Of a stretch of DNA of 64,000 bases, positions 1 through 10,718 are shown in pieces. A program made the position numbers and the translations under genes. Source of the DNA: CAWHOW01 sp963831005 (lineage in GTDB: Bacteria > Bacteroidota > Bacteroidia > Bacteroidales > CG2-30-32-10). The stretch spans positions 105,936-169,935 of the forward strand of contig CAWHOW010000020.1 of assembly GCA_963831005.1 (NCBI GenBank), read 5' to 3'. How positions within the stretch are numbered: position 1 is the stretch's first letter; every line of letters starts with the position of its first letter. Under the pieces are notes generated by a model that worked only from the letters and a program-made list of their open reading frames with translations, was not told where the DNA came from and made no database searches.

Positions 1-2817
1 CCATTGTAAAACGTGGCGAAGATAAATTTCTGAAAAGGCTTACCGAACAGGTAAAACAAAGAGGCATTATTGATGTGCTTCGCAAAGGAGTAAAAGATTT
101 GGATTTAACAGTTCAGTTATATTATAAAAACCCTTCATCCGACCTCAATCCCAATGCTATCAAGCTTTACAACTCTAACATTTTTGCTGTAACACGCCAA
201 TTACATTATAGTCTTAGCAACAATAATTCTCTCGATATGGCAATCCTGATTAATGGTTTGCCTGTAATTACTTTTGAACTTAAAAATCCCTGGACTGGTC
301 AGAATGTAAAGAATGCCATCAAACAATACCAAACAGACAGGGACCCGAAAGAACCTTTGTTTCAGTTTGGTCGTTGCATTGTGCATTTTGCTGTTGACCC
401 CGATTTAATTTATATGTCCACTCATTTGAGTGGCATAAATACTTTCTTCTTACCATTCAACAAAGGACACAACAACGGTGCTGGAAACCCGCCAAATTCC
501 GAAGGCATCAAAACAGATTACCTCTGGAAAGAAATTCTTACCAAAGACAGCATAAGCAATATTATTGAAAACTATGCACAGATTACAGAAGAAAAAGACG
601 AGGACACTGGCAAAATTAAACGCAGGCTTATTTTCCCGCGATACCATCAGTTAAAGGTAGTTCAGAAACTTTTATCAAATGCACAGCAAAATGGTGTTGG
701 TCAGAAATACCTTATTCAACATTCCGCCGGTTCCGGTAAATCCAATTCTATAACATGGCTCTCTCACCAATTGGTAGGCTTGCACGATACAAACCATACA
801 AACCCTGTCTTCGATAGTGTTATCGTTGTTACTGACCGCAAAGTGCTGGACAAACAGATAAGAGATAACATCAAACAGTTTTCACAGGTTAAAGGCGTTG
901 TGGAAGCCATCACAGAAGGAAGCAGCCAGTTAAAAACAGCATTGGAAGATGGTAAAAAAATCATAATAACGACCATCCAGAAATTCCCTTACATCTGTTC
1001 CGAAATTAGCGAACTTGGCGCAAAGAAATTTGCAATTATCATTGACGAAGCCCACAGCAGCCAAAGTGGGGAAACAGCAGCAAAAATGAACCTTGCTCTT
1101 TCATCTGATAAAGAAGAATTCCGGGCGGCAGCTGAAGGTAAAAATGATTATGAGAACGAAATTGATATTGAAGAATATTTTGATACCGAAGATATAATCA
1201 ACCATATTATTTCTCAGCGAAAAATGCTGAAAAACGCCAGTTACTTTGCTTTTACAGCTACTCCAAAAAACAAAACACTCGAAACATTCGGAAACAAAGC
1301 GAAAGATGGAAAGTTTTATCCTTTCGATTTGTATTCAATGAAACAAGCCATCGAAGAAGAATTTATTCTTGATGTGCTTAAAAATTATACTACTTACCAG
1401 TCTTATTACAAACTCAATAAATCTGTTGAAGAAAATCCGCTTTTTGAAACGCATCAGGCGCAGAAAAAATTAAGAGCTTATGTAGAATATCGACCCTTTT
1501 TCCATTAAGGAAAAAGCAAAGGTGATGATTGACCATTTTCATTCTGCATCACGTAAACAGATTAAAGGGCTTGCAAAAGCAATGGTGGTCTGCAAATCCA
1601 TTAACAATGCCATCCAATATTACACTGCATTTAATGAATATTTAAAAGAGATTAATTCGCCATTTAAAGCCCTTATAGCTTTTTCCGGCAAACGTAAATT
1701 GACGGTGTGGATATGGACGAAGCTGAAAATTAATGCTATTCCAAGCGGTGATATTCCAAAGGAATTTAAAAAGAATGAAAATAAATTTTTGATCGTTGCC
1801 AATAAATTTCAGACAAGTTTCAGACCAGCCGCTTTTACATACAATGTACGTGGACAAGAAGTTAAGAGATGTTCAGGCTGTTCAGACACTCTCACGCCTA
1901 AACAGGGCTTTCAAACCTGATAAGACCGATACTTTTGTACTCGACTTTTTCAATTCAACTGATGATATTAAAGAATCATTTGAGCCATTCTTTACCACTA
2001 CTGTTTTAAGCGAGGAAACAGATGCAAATAAATTAAACGATTTACAGGCTGCTTTAGATGATGCTCAGGTGTATAGCAAAGATGAGGTAATTAATTTCAC
2101 AGATTTATATTTTCGTAGCGCACCACGTACAGAGTTAGACCCTATCATTGATAAGTGCGTTGAAACATTTAATAGCGAACTTTCTGAAGATGCACAGGCA
2201 GATTTTTTCGTAAAAGCAAAATCTTTCAATCGCACCTATGCTTTTCTTTCAAAGATTCTTTCATTCAATAATGTTTACTGGGAGCGCCTTTATTGGTTTT
2301 TAAAATTCCTTATGCCTAAAATTCAACCGCCAGGCGAAGATGATCTGGCAAAGGGATTACTTGAATCTATTGACCTCGACAGTTACAGGCTTTCAAAAAT
2401 TACTTCCGAAAATATTAGTCTTGCAGGTGGTGGTGAACTTGAACCTACTCCGCCAATACTAAAAGCAGGAGGTGGAGACCATGAGTTTGAGATTTTGGAA
2501 GCCATTATTCAGGAATTTAATACACGTTATGGCATTAACAATTGGACAGACAATGACAAAGTAAAACGTTTCCTCTTTGAGCAACTTCCCGCCGATCTTG
2601 CAAAAGATGAAGCCACGGTCAATGCAGTTAAAAACTCAGACAAACAAAATGCGAAAATTACATCAGATAAAAAAGTGGAAGATTTAATGCAGGATGTAAT
2701 TTTTACTTATACCGATTTGTATAAAAAATTTCCCACGATCAGGATTTCAAACGTTAGTATCTCGATTTTGTATTTCATAAACTTTGGAGTTCATCGCATG
2801 ATCAGCCAAAAATTTAA
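1..2817 (+). pseudogene. hsdR: Type I restriction endonuclease subunit R (HsdR), 5'-partial, multiply frameshifted
   Basis: This encodes the motor and nuclease subunit of a type I restriction-modification complex, which translocates DNA with ATP and cuts non-methylated DNA. The reading frame is open from position 3, so the start lies upstream of the window. The N-terminal nuclease region shows the Asp (LDMAILING) and ELK pattern, followed by a Walker A loop AGSGKS and the helicase box DEAH. Homology then jumps frame near 1497 (in a run of T), near 1690, near 1815 and near 2735. In-frame TAG at 2755 precedes a last stretch ending at 2815-2817. Pieces in successive frames join into a sensible HsdR order, so this is one broken gene. 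No hsdM or hsdS is visible. The cause may be decay or base-call indels; four or more breaks favour loss of function. Confidence 0.88.
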
Positions 2818-3240
2818 TATGATTCTTTTTATGAATAAAATATCTGAAATACAAAACCAACGCTGCAACCTTAAAATTGAGTTATTGCAGCTAATCACTC
2901 GGTATGATTTTTTATTTTCAGGTATTAAAAGCATAACATGGATAGTGTCAAAACAAGTGTGGCAGCACGAGTTGCAGTTCAAGTCACAGTACGAGTTATT
3001 ACAACAACCAAATTATAAATACCTACCATTTTGAAATCATTTGGTACATATAATAAAAACATGAGACATTTTGGTACATATTCCAAATTCGCCTTTTTGC
3101 ACTCGTTTTTAAAACATGAGCATTATTTTAAATGTTTTACCCACGTTGCTATTTCATGAGTATGCAATGCCCACGTTTATATAATGTTAAATTTTAATTA
3201 TTATGATAGAAAATATTTTCGAATTATTGCGCGTAGGCCC

Positions 3241-3426
3241 GGCAAATCAGCGAGGTCAGGGCTGGCGTGAATGCTACAATGCTTAGAATTCAAACAAAGC
3301 AGCTTGCCGTAGGCATGATGTTGTTCTTTGTTTTGGAATTCTTACATTGTAGCAGAGCGGGTTGAAGTTCTGATTTGCCTAGCTTTTTCTTTGTTACTTT
3401 CTTTTGAGCAATGCAAAAGAAAGTAA
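3241..3426. repeat. Fold-back inverted-repeat element between hsdR and the Argonaute gene
   Basis: Two nested palindromes lie in the gene-free stretch 2818-3520. The outer pair is GGCAAATCAG (3241-3250) with CTGATTTGCC (3370-3379). Inside it GCTACAATG (3273-3281) pairs with CATTGTAGC (3345-3353), and both arms continue through GAATTC. A second hairpin, TTACTTTCTTTTG (3394-3406) with CAAAAGAAAGTAA (3414-3426), has a 7-base loop and a perfect 13-bp stem. No coding frame is seen. It resembles a small non-autonomous repeat. The rest of 2818-3520 is AT-rich and shows only two near-copies of CATTTGGTACATAT at about 3037 and 3068. Confidence 0.7.
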
Positions 3427-3520
3427 GGTTAAAAAGATAAAATTAATGCTTTTGTTTAGTGTATAATAAAACTTGTTTAAATACCAGAATTATTAAAAAA
3501 TGTAAATAAGATTAATCCAA

Positions 3521-5592
3521 ATGGAACAGAATTTACAAATCAACATCCTCCCCTTTCCCCTGCCCGTAATATCATCAGACTTTCCATTTTACAGAGTCAA
3601 GACAGATGGATATTGCCCGATACATAAAGGAGATTTAAGAGGTATCATTGAAGAACATTTTTCAACCGAAGAATTAGAACAGCTAAAATGGCTTTATACT
3701 GATTTTGCCACCCCTAAAGATAATGCTGTTATTCTCAATATTGATTTATCTGAGAACATCTATTTCGCAAATCATTACCACCGTTTCCTTATACGTTCTT
3801 ATTTTAGTGAAATTGCTGATGTCATCAGTAATAATTTTACCAATGAAATAGAAGTATGGTTTAAAGCCCCGCAGCAACCTAACAAGCAGTACACTATTTA
3901 CAACCTGTTCACGCTTAAAGCTCAGTTTGCAAGAATTACTGACGGTCCCGAATTGGTCGTTTCATTTGATGGCACAACAAAAGTGTTAAATCAAAGCCTT
4001 AAAGACTTGACCAACTTCCCAACAGAACAATTCAATTGGGTCAAATGCGGAAAACAAGTATACCGTTACAAATACATGCCTATAGAATTAAAACAGGACA
4101 TGGATTTGATTTTTCCTGTACTAACAAATAAGCTGAAACCTCAGTTCAATATTGTTTTTGATAAACCGGCTTTCGATAATCGTTATCCCAAGTACAAAAG
4201 AATCCTTGATAATATCTACAATGAGCATTTGAATAACGATGCATTCCGTTCATATATTCCAATTTCAGAAGACGGCTATTTGCAGGTATCAGCCGAAAAA
4301 ACCTTAACCATCAGCGAAAACTCAAACCAGCTTCTATTCGGGAAGAACCAAAAAGGCGAAGACCCCAGAAAGGATGTTTTAAAATATGGCCCACATAAGC
4401 CTGCCAAAAGTAATAATGTTCGTTTCTTCTTTATTTTCCAGCAATGCGATAGAAAGCCCTGTGTCGAAAATCTGTATAAATATTTTATCAAAGGATTTCC
4501 TAAAAGCGAAAACGATAAGGAAAACCTGCTTTTCCCTGACATTGGCTCATACATAAAGCAGCCCTTTCACATAGATCAGGCCGATAGTATTTCCTTTGAT
4601 TCCCTCAGTAATGCTGTTGATGTTGTTGATAAAGCCATTCGCAACAAATCATTTCTTCCCGATACACAATACATTGCTATTTATGTTAGCCCGATTCCTA
4701 AAACAGAAACTAACATTGCCAACCACAATGTATATTATCGTATTAAAGAACTTTTATTAAACCACGGCATCACTTCTCAGGTCGTTTACAAAGCAAACAT
4801 TACAAACCCAAAATTCAATTTCTTTTTGCCAAACATCGAAATTGCAATCCTTGCAAAGTTAGGAGGTGTACCTGGCGCTTAAACCGCATCCCTTCTTCCG
4901 AGATCATTGTAGGCATCGGAGCTTTTTACTCAATGTCCCGCAAAGCAAGGTATCTTGCAAGTGCTTTTTGCTTTAACAACGAAGGTATTTTCGAAAATTT
5001 CGATTGTTTCCTCTCCAACGATACAGATACCCTTGCAGGTTCAATCCGTAAGGCAGTCCTTAAATTCTTGGTTGACCATGAGCGCGCAAACCGTCTCGTT
5101 ATTCATTTTTACAAGGACATTAGTAAAAAGGAAATGGAACCCATTGTAAACACTTTACAAAAATTAGGTTTACAAATCCCTGTAATTATCGTTACAATTA
5201 ACAAAACTGAAAGCAAGGAACTCATTGCTTTTGATACGGCAAATGATAACCTGATGCCTTATAGCGGTACTATAATCAATGTAAGTAAGAATGAATACCT
5301 TTTATTCAATAATACTCGTTACACGGAATCAAGCAGGGTTTCTAACAAAGAATATCATTTCCCTTTAAAAATTTCTTTTGCTTCATCCAAGCCCGAAATA
5401 CTGGACGATTCAAATTTAATTCGTGAGCTTACAGACCAGGTATATCAGTTTAGCAGGATGTATTGGAAAAGTATTGGTCAGCAAAGTTTACCTGTCACAA
5501 TTTGTTACCCCGAAATGGTTGCCGAGATTTTTCCAAACTTTGAATCCGACACCCTCCCCCCTTTCGGTCAGAAAAATTTATGGTTTTTATAA
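3521..5592 (+). CDS. Prokaryotic Argonaute (pAgo), long form, interrupted by one frameshift
   Basis: This is a guide-dependent nucleic-acid-binding protein of the Argonaute family, cytoplasmic, usually defending against plasmids and phages. Two consecutive frames, 3521-4882 and about 4875-5592, read as one protein of about 690 residues. Joining them at 4875 restores KLGGVPWRLNR, a hallmark of the start of the PIWI domain; one missing T in CCTGGCG explains the break. The C-terminus ends with PPFGQKNLWFL, also typical of Argonautes. The first PIWI catalytic position, usually Asp in VGID, reads VGIGAF here, and the usual RDG region reads IHFYKDISKKE. The DEDX tetrad is therefore not recognisable and slicing may be lost. 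Its neighbour is a broken restriction gene, consistent with a defence island. Family assignment is firm; activity is inferred. Confidence 0.85.
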
Positions 5593-5737
5593 AATACAAA
5601 GTATGAAAAACCAAACAATTTGTTGTTGATTATTCATTGAAAGATTGTAAAGTATTATCTTAAATTAAAGTTTTAGCCTAACTTTGCATTATACAAACAA
5701 AACCATTGCTATGTTTAATTTTCGCAGGTCAGAAATT

Positions 5738-6607
5738 ATGAGATTATTTTTAATTTTATTTATTTCTTGTTTTTTTATTTTTTGTAAAAATAATGATGCT
5801 AAAAAGCAAAACATAATTATTAATCAGGTAATCAATAATGCGGATACATTAGCGTTAAAAAAAGATACATCCTTTGAATTAAAATTCAATGGCACGGCAT
5901 TTAAAACATTTATAAAAGTTCCTGTTAATAAAACAAGTATAAAAGGTATAATAATAGCTTTGCCTGGCTGGAATTTTCCTGCAGATGATTGGTGCAATAA
6001 ATCAACCCTCTGCGAAAAAGCATTAAAACAGGGTTTTGTAATAATCCTGCCTGAAATGGGGAAAAGTATTTATACAGAGAAAATTTATAAAGAAACTCGC
6101 AAGGACTGGAGTATTTATCCTACACGAACTTGGTTTAAAGATTCATTAATAAAATATATACAAACAAAATTTAGCTTACTCTTACCAAGTCAGAATAATT
6201 ATTTGTTAGGATTATCAACTGGTGCAAGAGGCGTTGCACTTCTTTGTATTGATTGTGAAAATTTATTTAAGAAAGCAGCAGCATTATCAGGCGACTATGA
6301 CCCAACAAAATTAAAAGCAGATAATTTATATAATGGATTTTATGGTTCTTATAATTATTTTAAAGAGCGCTGGATTGGTTCAGAAAATATTGTTTCTAAC
6401 GTAAAAGAATTCAATACTCCAATATATTTAGGACATGGTCGAAAGGATAAAGTTGTTCCATGCAACCAAACAATTGAGTTTTGCGATTCATTAAAAAAAT
6501 ACAAACCTAATTTGCAAATACAACTTCACATTGACGAAAACGCAGAACATAATTACATATACTGGAATTCAGAAGTTGATAATGTTTTAAACTTTTTTTT
6601 AAAGTAA
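5738..6607 (+). CDS. Alpha/beta-hydrolase lipoprotein
   Basis: This is a secreted, lipid-anchored serine hydrolase of unknown substrate. I chose the ATG at 5738 rather than 5684 because it begins a clear lipoprotein signal: MRLF, a hydrophobic stretch, then FIFCKNND with the likely acylated Cys. The mature part has the alpha/beta-hydrolase order: GLPGW-like oxyanion region (ALPGWNF), nucleophile elbow GLSTG, acidic residue in GHGRKDKVVP, and a late His in NAEHNY. Length (about 289 residues) fits small esterase-like members. It converges with the minus-strand operon ending at 6611, with only three bases between stops. It may act on cell-surface or exogenous esters; this is inferred from fold only. 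Confidence 0.75.
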   Translation: MRLFLILFISCFFIFCKNNDAKKQNIIINQVINNADTLALKKDTSFELKFNGTAFKTFIKVPVNKTSIKGIIIALPGWNFPADDWCNKSTLCEKALKQGFVIILPEMGKSIYTEKIYKETRKDWSIYPTRTWFKDSLIKYIQTKFSLLLPSQNNYLLGLSTGARGVALLCIDCENLFKKAAALSGDYDPTKLKADNLYNGFYGSYNYFKERWIGSENIVSNVKEFNTPIYLGHGRKDKVVPCNQTIEFCDSLKKYKPNLQIQLHIDENAEHNYIYWNSEVDNVLNFFLK

Positions 6608-6610
6608 TCT

Positions 6611-7669
6611 CTATTTTTGAGATACTTCAAGTGCTTTTAAGTGTGAAATAGATAAATCATTCCAGACACTGCCTTTTACCCATCCCGATGGATAAAGTTT
6701 AATATAGGTTGTGGAATGGGCATTAAATGTAATTCTTTGTATGGCATCAATATCATTCATATCAATACTTATTGTGTTTCCATCAGAAAATTCAATATTA
6801 GCTTTAGTCAAACGATTATTCTTTTTATATAAATCTCCGTAGTTAGGGTAATTTGTGTAATGAGACCCATTAAGTATTTCAATGCCTCCAATTCCTTTAC
6901 TACTCCCAAAATCTAATTTTATCCATGCATTTTGCCCGTCTCTGCTTGGAGCATTTGGAGTCCACCATGTTTGTATATCATTGTCAATAACGTTATTTGG
7001 ATAATATGTTAGTCCCCCAGAAGGAGGCAAAAAACTACTTGCAGAAACTGTGCAATTATTAATTGCTTGCAATTCTACTTCTTCCTTTAATGGCTGGGCT
7101 TCGTTTGTGTTAGTAATCTGATTTTCCCTGTTATTATCTGATTTTTTCTTAGTACTAAACACACCGCTAAATACTAATATTAAAACAATAGCAATTACTA
7201 TAACAGCAGAAATACCAATGATTAAGCCCGTATTGCTTTTTTTAGGTTTTTGAACTTTCTTTTCTGTTTTGCTTTCAGGTATAAAAGGTTTTTGAACTTG
7301 TACTTCCTCCTTTTGATTTAATGCTTGCACAGTTGTGCAATATAGAGAAATAATAAAATCATTCAATTTCGCATTATATTTATCACATAATGTTTTTAGT
7401 AATTCATCTTCATGATTCTTATTATTTGATAGTAGCGTAGATGCAGATGAAATATTTACAGGCTCATATTTTCTCAAAATTTCAGTAACAAGCAATAAAT
7501 TATCAACCTTAATATAATCCTGTAATCGAATACTATATTTATCTAAAATTTTTGATAACATTTCGTTTTCCTTACCTTTATATTTCTCCAATAAACTAGG
7601 AATACTCGAAACCTTATCAGGATTATAATCTTTGTATATTTTTTCGATTATTATTTTGGTACTTTCCAT
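6611..7669 (-). CDS. Membrane protein: duplicated N-terminal domain, TM helix, discoidin-like C-terminal domain
   Basis: The 352-residue protein has three parts. Residues about 5-105 hold two copies of a roughly 47-residue helical unit sharing YxP, SS, LL and DKY positions. Residues about 148-172 form one transmembrane helix (TGLIIGISAV onward), flanked by Lys-rich segments. Residues about 205-350 resemble a discoidin/F5-8C-type beta-sandwich: NVIDNDIQTWW, WIKLDFG and IGGIEI match the usual pattern, suggesting carbohydrate or surface binding. It is the last gene of a four-gene minus-strand operon, 20 bases after the M23 peptidase gene. Two other operon members share the first two parts but have a different C-terminal domain. 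Which side of the membrane each end faces cannot be decided from the flanking charge. Confidence 0.7.
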   Translation of the reverse strand: MESTKIIIEKIYKDYNPDKVSSIPSLLEKYKGKENEMLSKILDKYSIRLQDYIKVDNLLLVTEILRKYEPVNISSASTLLSNNKNHEDELLKTLCDKYNAKLNDFIISLYCTTVQALNQKEEVQVQKPFIPESKTEKKVQKPKKSNTGLIIGISAVIVIAIVLILVFSGVFSTKKKSDNNRENQITNTNEAQPLKEEVELQAINNCTVSASSFLPPSGGLTYYPNNVIDNDIQTWWTPNAPSRDGQNAWIKLDFGSSKGIGGIEILNGSHYTNYPNYGDLYKKNNRLTKANIEFSDGNTISIDMNDIDAIQRITFNAHSTTYIKLYPSGWVKGSVWNDLSISHLKALEVSQK

Positions 7670-7689
7670 ATAAAATTCTCTTTTAAAGT

Positions 7690-8496
7690 TTAATTTTTAA
7701 TGGGTTTAACTTTTAATAAATCTGCGTATGGATTAATTGGTCTTGGGTAATAATTATTATCTAATTGCATAAACATAATATGTAAATGGGTTGGGGATCT
7801 TTTTGCAAAAGCATTCTTACCGCTTCTTCCCACAGTGGCAATAATATCACCAGGCACTACCATATCTCCTGGTTTAACTTTTACGGTATTATTATGTGCA
7901 TAATAAACTATTTGTTCTAACGATGGAACATATATATAAATATAATTTCCCCCTTGCAAATTACTTGTGCTATCCCATTTCGTTTCTCGTGCAATAACTA
8001 TTCCTTCGGTCATAGACAATACATTTGCCGGTTTATGTGTATTGTCATCAATTTTAGTCTCATTTTTGTCAAAAATAAATATATCATGTGCCGGATGGCC
8101 CTTTCGATTATTCCCGTCAAAATAATTAAACCCGTCAGGTATGTAACCGCTGCCATTAGTACCGCCAATATTAGTTGAATTATAGCCCTTTAATGGGAAC
8201 ACCCATTCTGATTTTTTATAATCCTTTCCTCCATGTGCGTAATAATATGTCTTGATTTGAGCAATTAGTTTTTTGAATTTTTCAAAAGCTGTATCTTTTG
8301 AAATTTTCATATCTCTTATTTTGGTATTTAACTCATCAAAGTCCTTAAATAAAGTTAATGTATCCTTTTGAGTTTTAGTAGCTGGTTGGGTCTGGTTTGC
8401 TTTTAAATCAGTATTTCCAGCTTTGTTTTCATTATTATAACAGGAATAAATGAAAATAAAGAAAATAATTCCGATAAATAATTTAGCGATTTTCAT
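7690..8496 (-). CDS. M23-family metallopeptidase lipoprotein
   Basis: This is a probable zinc endopeptidase acting on peptidoglycan cross-links in the periplasm. The 268-residue product starts with a lipoprotein signal (MKIAKLFIGIIFF, Cys in YSCYNN). The C-terminal half carries both LytM/M23 zinc motifs: HxxxD in GHPAHDIF and HxH in THLHIMF, plus the beta-core YYAHNN and PGDMVVPGD. All expected ligands are present, so it should be active. Its start overlaps the end of the upstream YARHG gene by 14 bases, which indicates translational coupling inside the operon. Its place between genes of the modular membrane family suggests that these proteins act at the cell wall. Confidence 0.82.
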   Translation of the reverse strand: MKIAKLFIGIIFFIFIYSCYNNENKAGNTDLKANQTQPATKTQKDTLTLFKDFDELNTKIRDMKISKDTAFEKFKKLIAQIKTYYYAHGGKDYKKSEWVFPLKGYNSTNIGGTNGSGYIPDGFNYFDGNNRKGHPAHDIFIFDKNETKIDDNTHKPANVLSMTEGIVIARETKWDSTSNLQGGNYIYIYVPSLEQIVYYAHNNTVKVKPGDMVVPGDIIATVGRSGKNAFAKRSPTHLHIMFMQLDNNYYPRPINPYADLLKVKPIKN

Positions 8497-9682
8497 ATCT
8501 AATAATTAAGGCAATATTTTGATTTTCTATACTGGTTAATTTTGTTGACACATCATTGAATTGCCCATTGTACCATGTTTGTTGGGCAAAATAATCCTTA
8601 CAGAATTTATCCACATGAAAAATATACCCGTGCCTGGCATATATTTCATTCTTCATTATTAATAATTCATGCTTATTCAAATTTGACACATCTGAATCTG
8701 TAAGAAGTCTATCTGTAGCTTGTGGATATTTTCCTGGTGTGCCTGATGTTCCATTCTCTTTGCAGAATTGCATATTAAATTGTCTTCCATCAGTATTATT
8801 CATCTTACCATTATAACAGTTTCCGTTTGCCTGTAAATGGCAATGAGCACTTATCGCATTTCCTGTATATTCTGTTAATTCAATGTTTCCGTTTCCTGCA
8901 TCAGTACCTTTCAATGTATATGTAATGTTAGCTTGTGCGGGGTAAAAATAAGTTCCTTCTATAGTATTATCATTATTCCAGTGAAGGCTGAATTTAGCAC
9001 CTAAATTTCCAACAGACCCATTGTATTCTCCACTTTTAGACATAATGTTATTATTTAAAGTGGATTGAATTTTTGCTAATGAATCAGCTTCTCTTTTTGC
9101 TTTTTCAGCAGCATTGGTCGAATCTGCAACTTGCCTACTCCTATCATAATTTGCTTTTCTCTTAGTTTTAAAAACACCACTAAAAACCAATATTAGAACT
9201 ATTACAATTATTACAACAGCAGAAATGCCAATGATCAGACCTGTATTACTTTTTTTAAGTTCTTGATATTTCTTTTCAGTTTTAATTTCAGGTATAAAAG
9301 GTTTTTGAACTGGTATTTCAGCTTTTTGATTTAATACTGGCGTAGTTGTGCTATATATAGAAATAATAAAATCATTTAATTTCACATTATATTTATCACA
9401 TAATGTTTTTAGTAATTCATCTTCATGATTCTTATTATTTGATAGTAACGTAGATGCAGATGAAATATTTACAGGTTCATATTTCCTCAAAATTTCAGTA
9501 ACAAGCAATAAATTATCAACTTTAATATAATCCTGTAATCGGATACTATATTTATCTGAAATTTTAGATAAAATTTCTTTTTCCTTGCCCTTGTATTTTT
9601 CCAATAAACTTGGAATACTTGAAACCTTATCTGGATTATAATCTTTATAAATTTTCTCAATTATGGTCTTAATATCTTCCAT
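8483..9682 (-). CDS. Membrane protein: duplicated N-terminal domain, TM helix, YARHG C-terminal domain
   Basis: This is a 399-residue paralog of the proteins at 6611-7669 and 9720-10718. The first ~170 residues are nearly identical to the others: two ~47-residue helical repeats, a Lys/Pro linker, and a transmembrane helix (TGLIIGISAVVIIV). After the helix comes a linker (KRKANYDRSRQVADST) shared with the 9720 gene, then a beta-rich region, and finally a YARHG domain with its signature NEIYARHGYIF and a following WY pair. YARHG domains are typically extracellular in bacteria, often beside peptidases. This supports an exported C-terminus and a link to the neighbouring M23 peptidase. Confidence 0.75.
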   Translation of the reverse strand: MEDIKTIIEKIYKDYNPDKVSSIPSLLEKYKGKEKEILSKISDKYSIRLQDYIKVDNLLLVTEILRKYEPVNISSASTLLSNNKNHEDELLKTLCDKYNVKLNDFIISIYSTTTPVLNQKAEIPVQKPFIPEIKTEKKYQELKKSNTGLIIGISAVVIIVIVLILVFSGVFKTKRKANYDRSRQVADSTNAAEKAKREADSLAKIQSTLNNNIMSKSGEYNGSVGNLGAKFSLHWNNDNTIEGTYFYPAQANITYTLKGTDAGNGNIELTEYTGNAISAHCHLQANGNCYNGKMNNTDGRQFNMQFCKENGTSGTPGKYPQATDRLLTDSDVSNLNKHELLIMKNEIYARHGYIFHVDKFCKDYFAQQTWYNGQFNDVSTKLTSIENQNIALIIRYENR

Positions 9683-9719
9683 ATATTTATTTTGTTTTCA
9701 CTATAATAAAATTAATGAA

Positions 9720-10718
9720 CTATAAGTTTTTTTTAATTGTAGCTGCTAATTTTACAATTTTCCATTCACTCCCATATTTTGTTAAATAATAATCTTCGCT
9801 CCAAAGTGTCAAACCTGTGCCGGTCGAACTATCTTTAATACGAACTTCAACATAAACAACTGCATTATTGCTATCTTGCGATTTGACAAAAGAGTTTGTT
9901 ATTTCTACACCTTGAATACTGTTGAATTTACTAGTAAATTCATTCAGATTTCCCCATCCTGGATTACTTTGTTTATTGTAAGCACTTGAATAATCCTTAT
10001 TTCCTAAATCATTTAGGAATTGCTTTGCAACTTCCAAAGGATTACCCCCAGAGGTTGTTACCATTGCATTATTATTATTATTATTTCTGGCATTGTACTC
10101 AACTCTTGCTAGTGAATCTGCTTCTCTTTTTGATTTTTCAGCAGCATTGGTCGAATCTGCAACTTGCCTACTCTTATCATAATTTACTTTTCTCTTAGCT
10201 TTAAAAACACCACTAAAAACCAAAATTAGAGCAATTGCAATTATTACAACAGCAGAAATACCAATAATCAAGCCGACCTTATTTTTTTTAGTTTTTTGAA
10301 CATTCTTTTCTGTTTTGCTTTCAGGTATAAGTTAAGTTTTTTGAGTAGGAATCTCGACTTTTTGATTTATTATTGGCGCAGATGATGAGTAAATTGAAAT
10401 AATAATATCATTCAATTTGGCATTATATTTATTACATAATGAAGTCAATAATTCATCTTCATTATTTTTATTAGTTGCTAATAGAGTGGATACTGATGAA
10501 ACATAAATAGGATCATATTTCTTTAAAATTTGAGTAACAAGTTCTAAATATGAAATTTTCAAATAATCTTGTAAATGGAGACTATATTTATCAGAAATTT
10601 TAGATAAAATTTCGCTTTCCTTACCCTTGTATTTTTCCAATAAACTTGGGATATTCGAAATCTTATCTGGATTGTAATCTTTATAAATTTTCTCAATTAT
10701 TGTTTTAATGTCATCCAT
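9720..10718 (-). pseudogene. Third modular membrane paralog with NTF2-like C-terminal domain, interrupted by an in-frame stop
   Basis: This is the first gene of the four-gene operon and is broken. From the ATG at 10718 (MDDIKT) the duplicated N-terminal domain runs to an in-frame TAA at 10332-10334, just where the Lys/Pro linker begins. Without any frame change, translation after the stop gives LIPESKTEKNVQK, the transmembrane helix and the shared KRKVNYDKSRQVADST linker. The C-terminal ~115 residues (NPLEVAKQFLNDLGNKDYSSAY onward) resemble NTF2-like/DUF4878 domains. Its paralogs read QKPFIPE where this one has QKT-stop-LIPE. Loss by nonsense mutation or a small compensated indel are both possible. 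Thirty-seven bases separate it from the next gene. Confidence 0.7.

Noticed and set aside
1497..1815. Programmed frameshifting in hsdR
   Set aside because: Several breaks in different directions without a common slippery heptamer fit decay or sequence errors better.
4276..4554. 92-codon minus-strand frame within the Argonaute gene
   Set aside because: It is a shadow of the strongly supported Argonaute frame.
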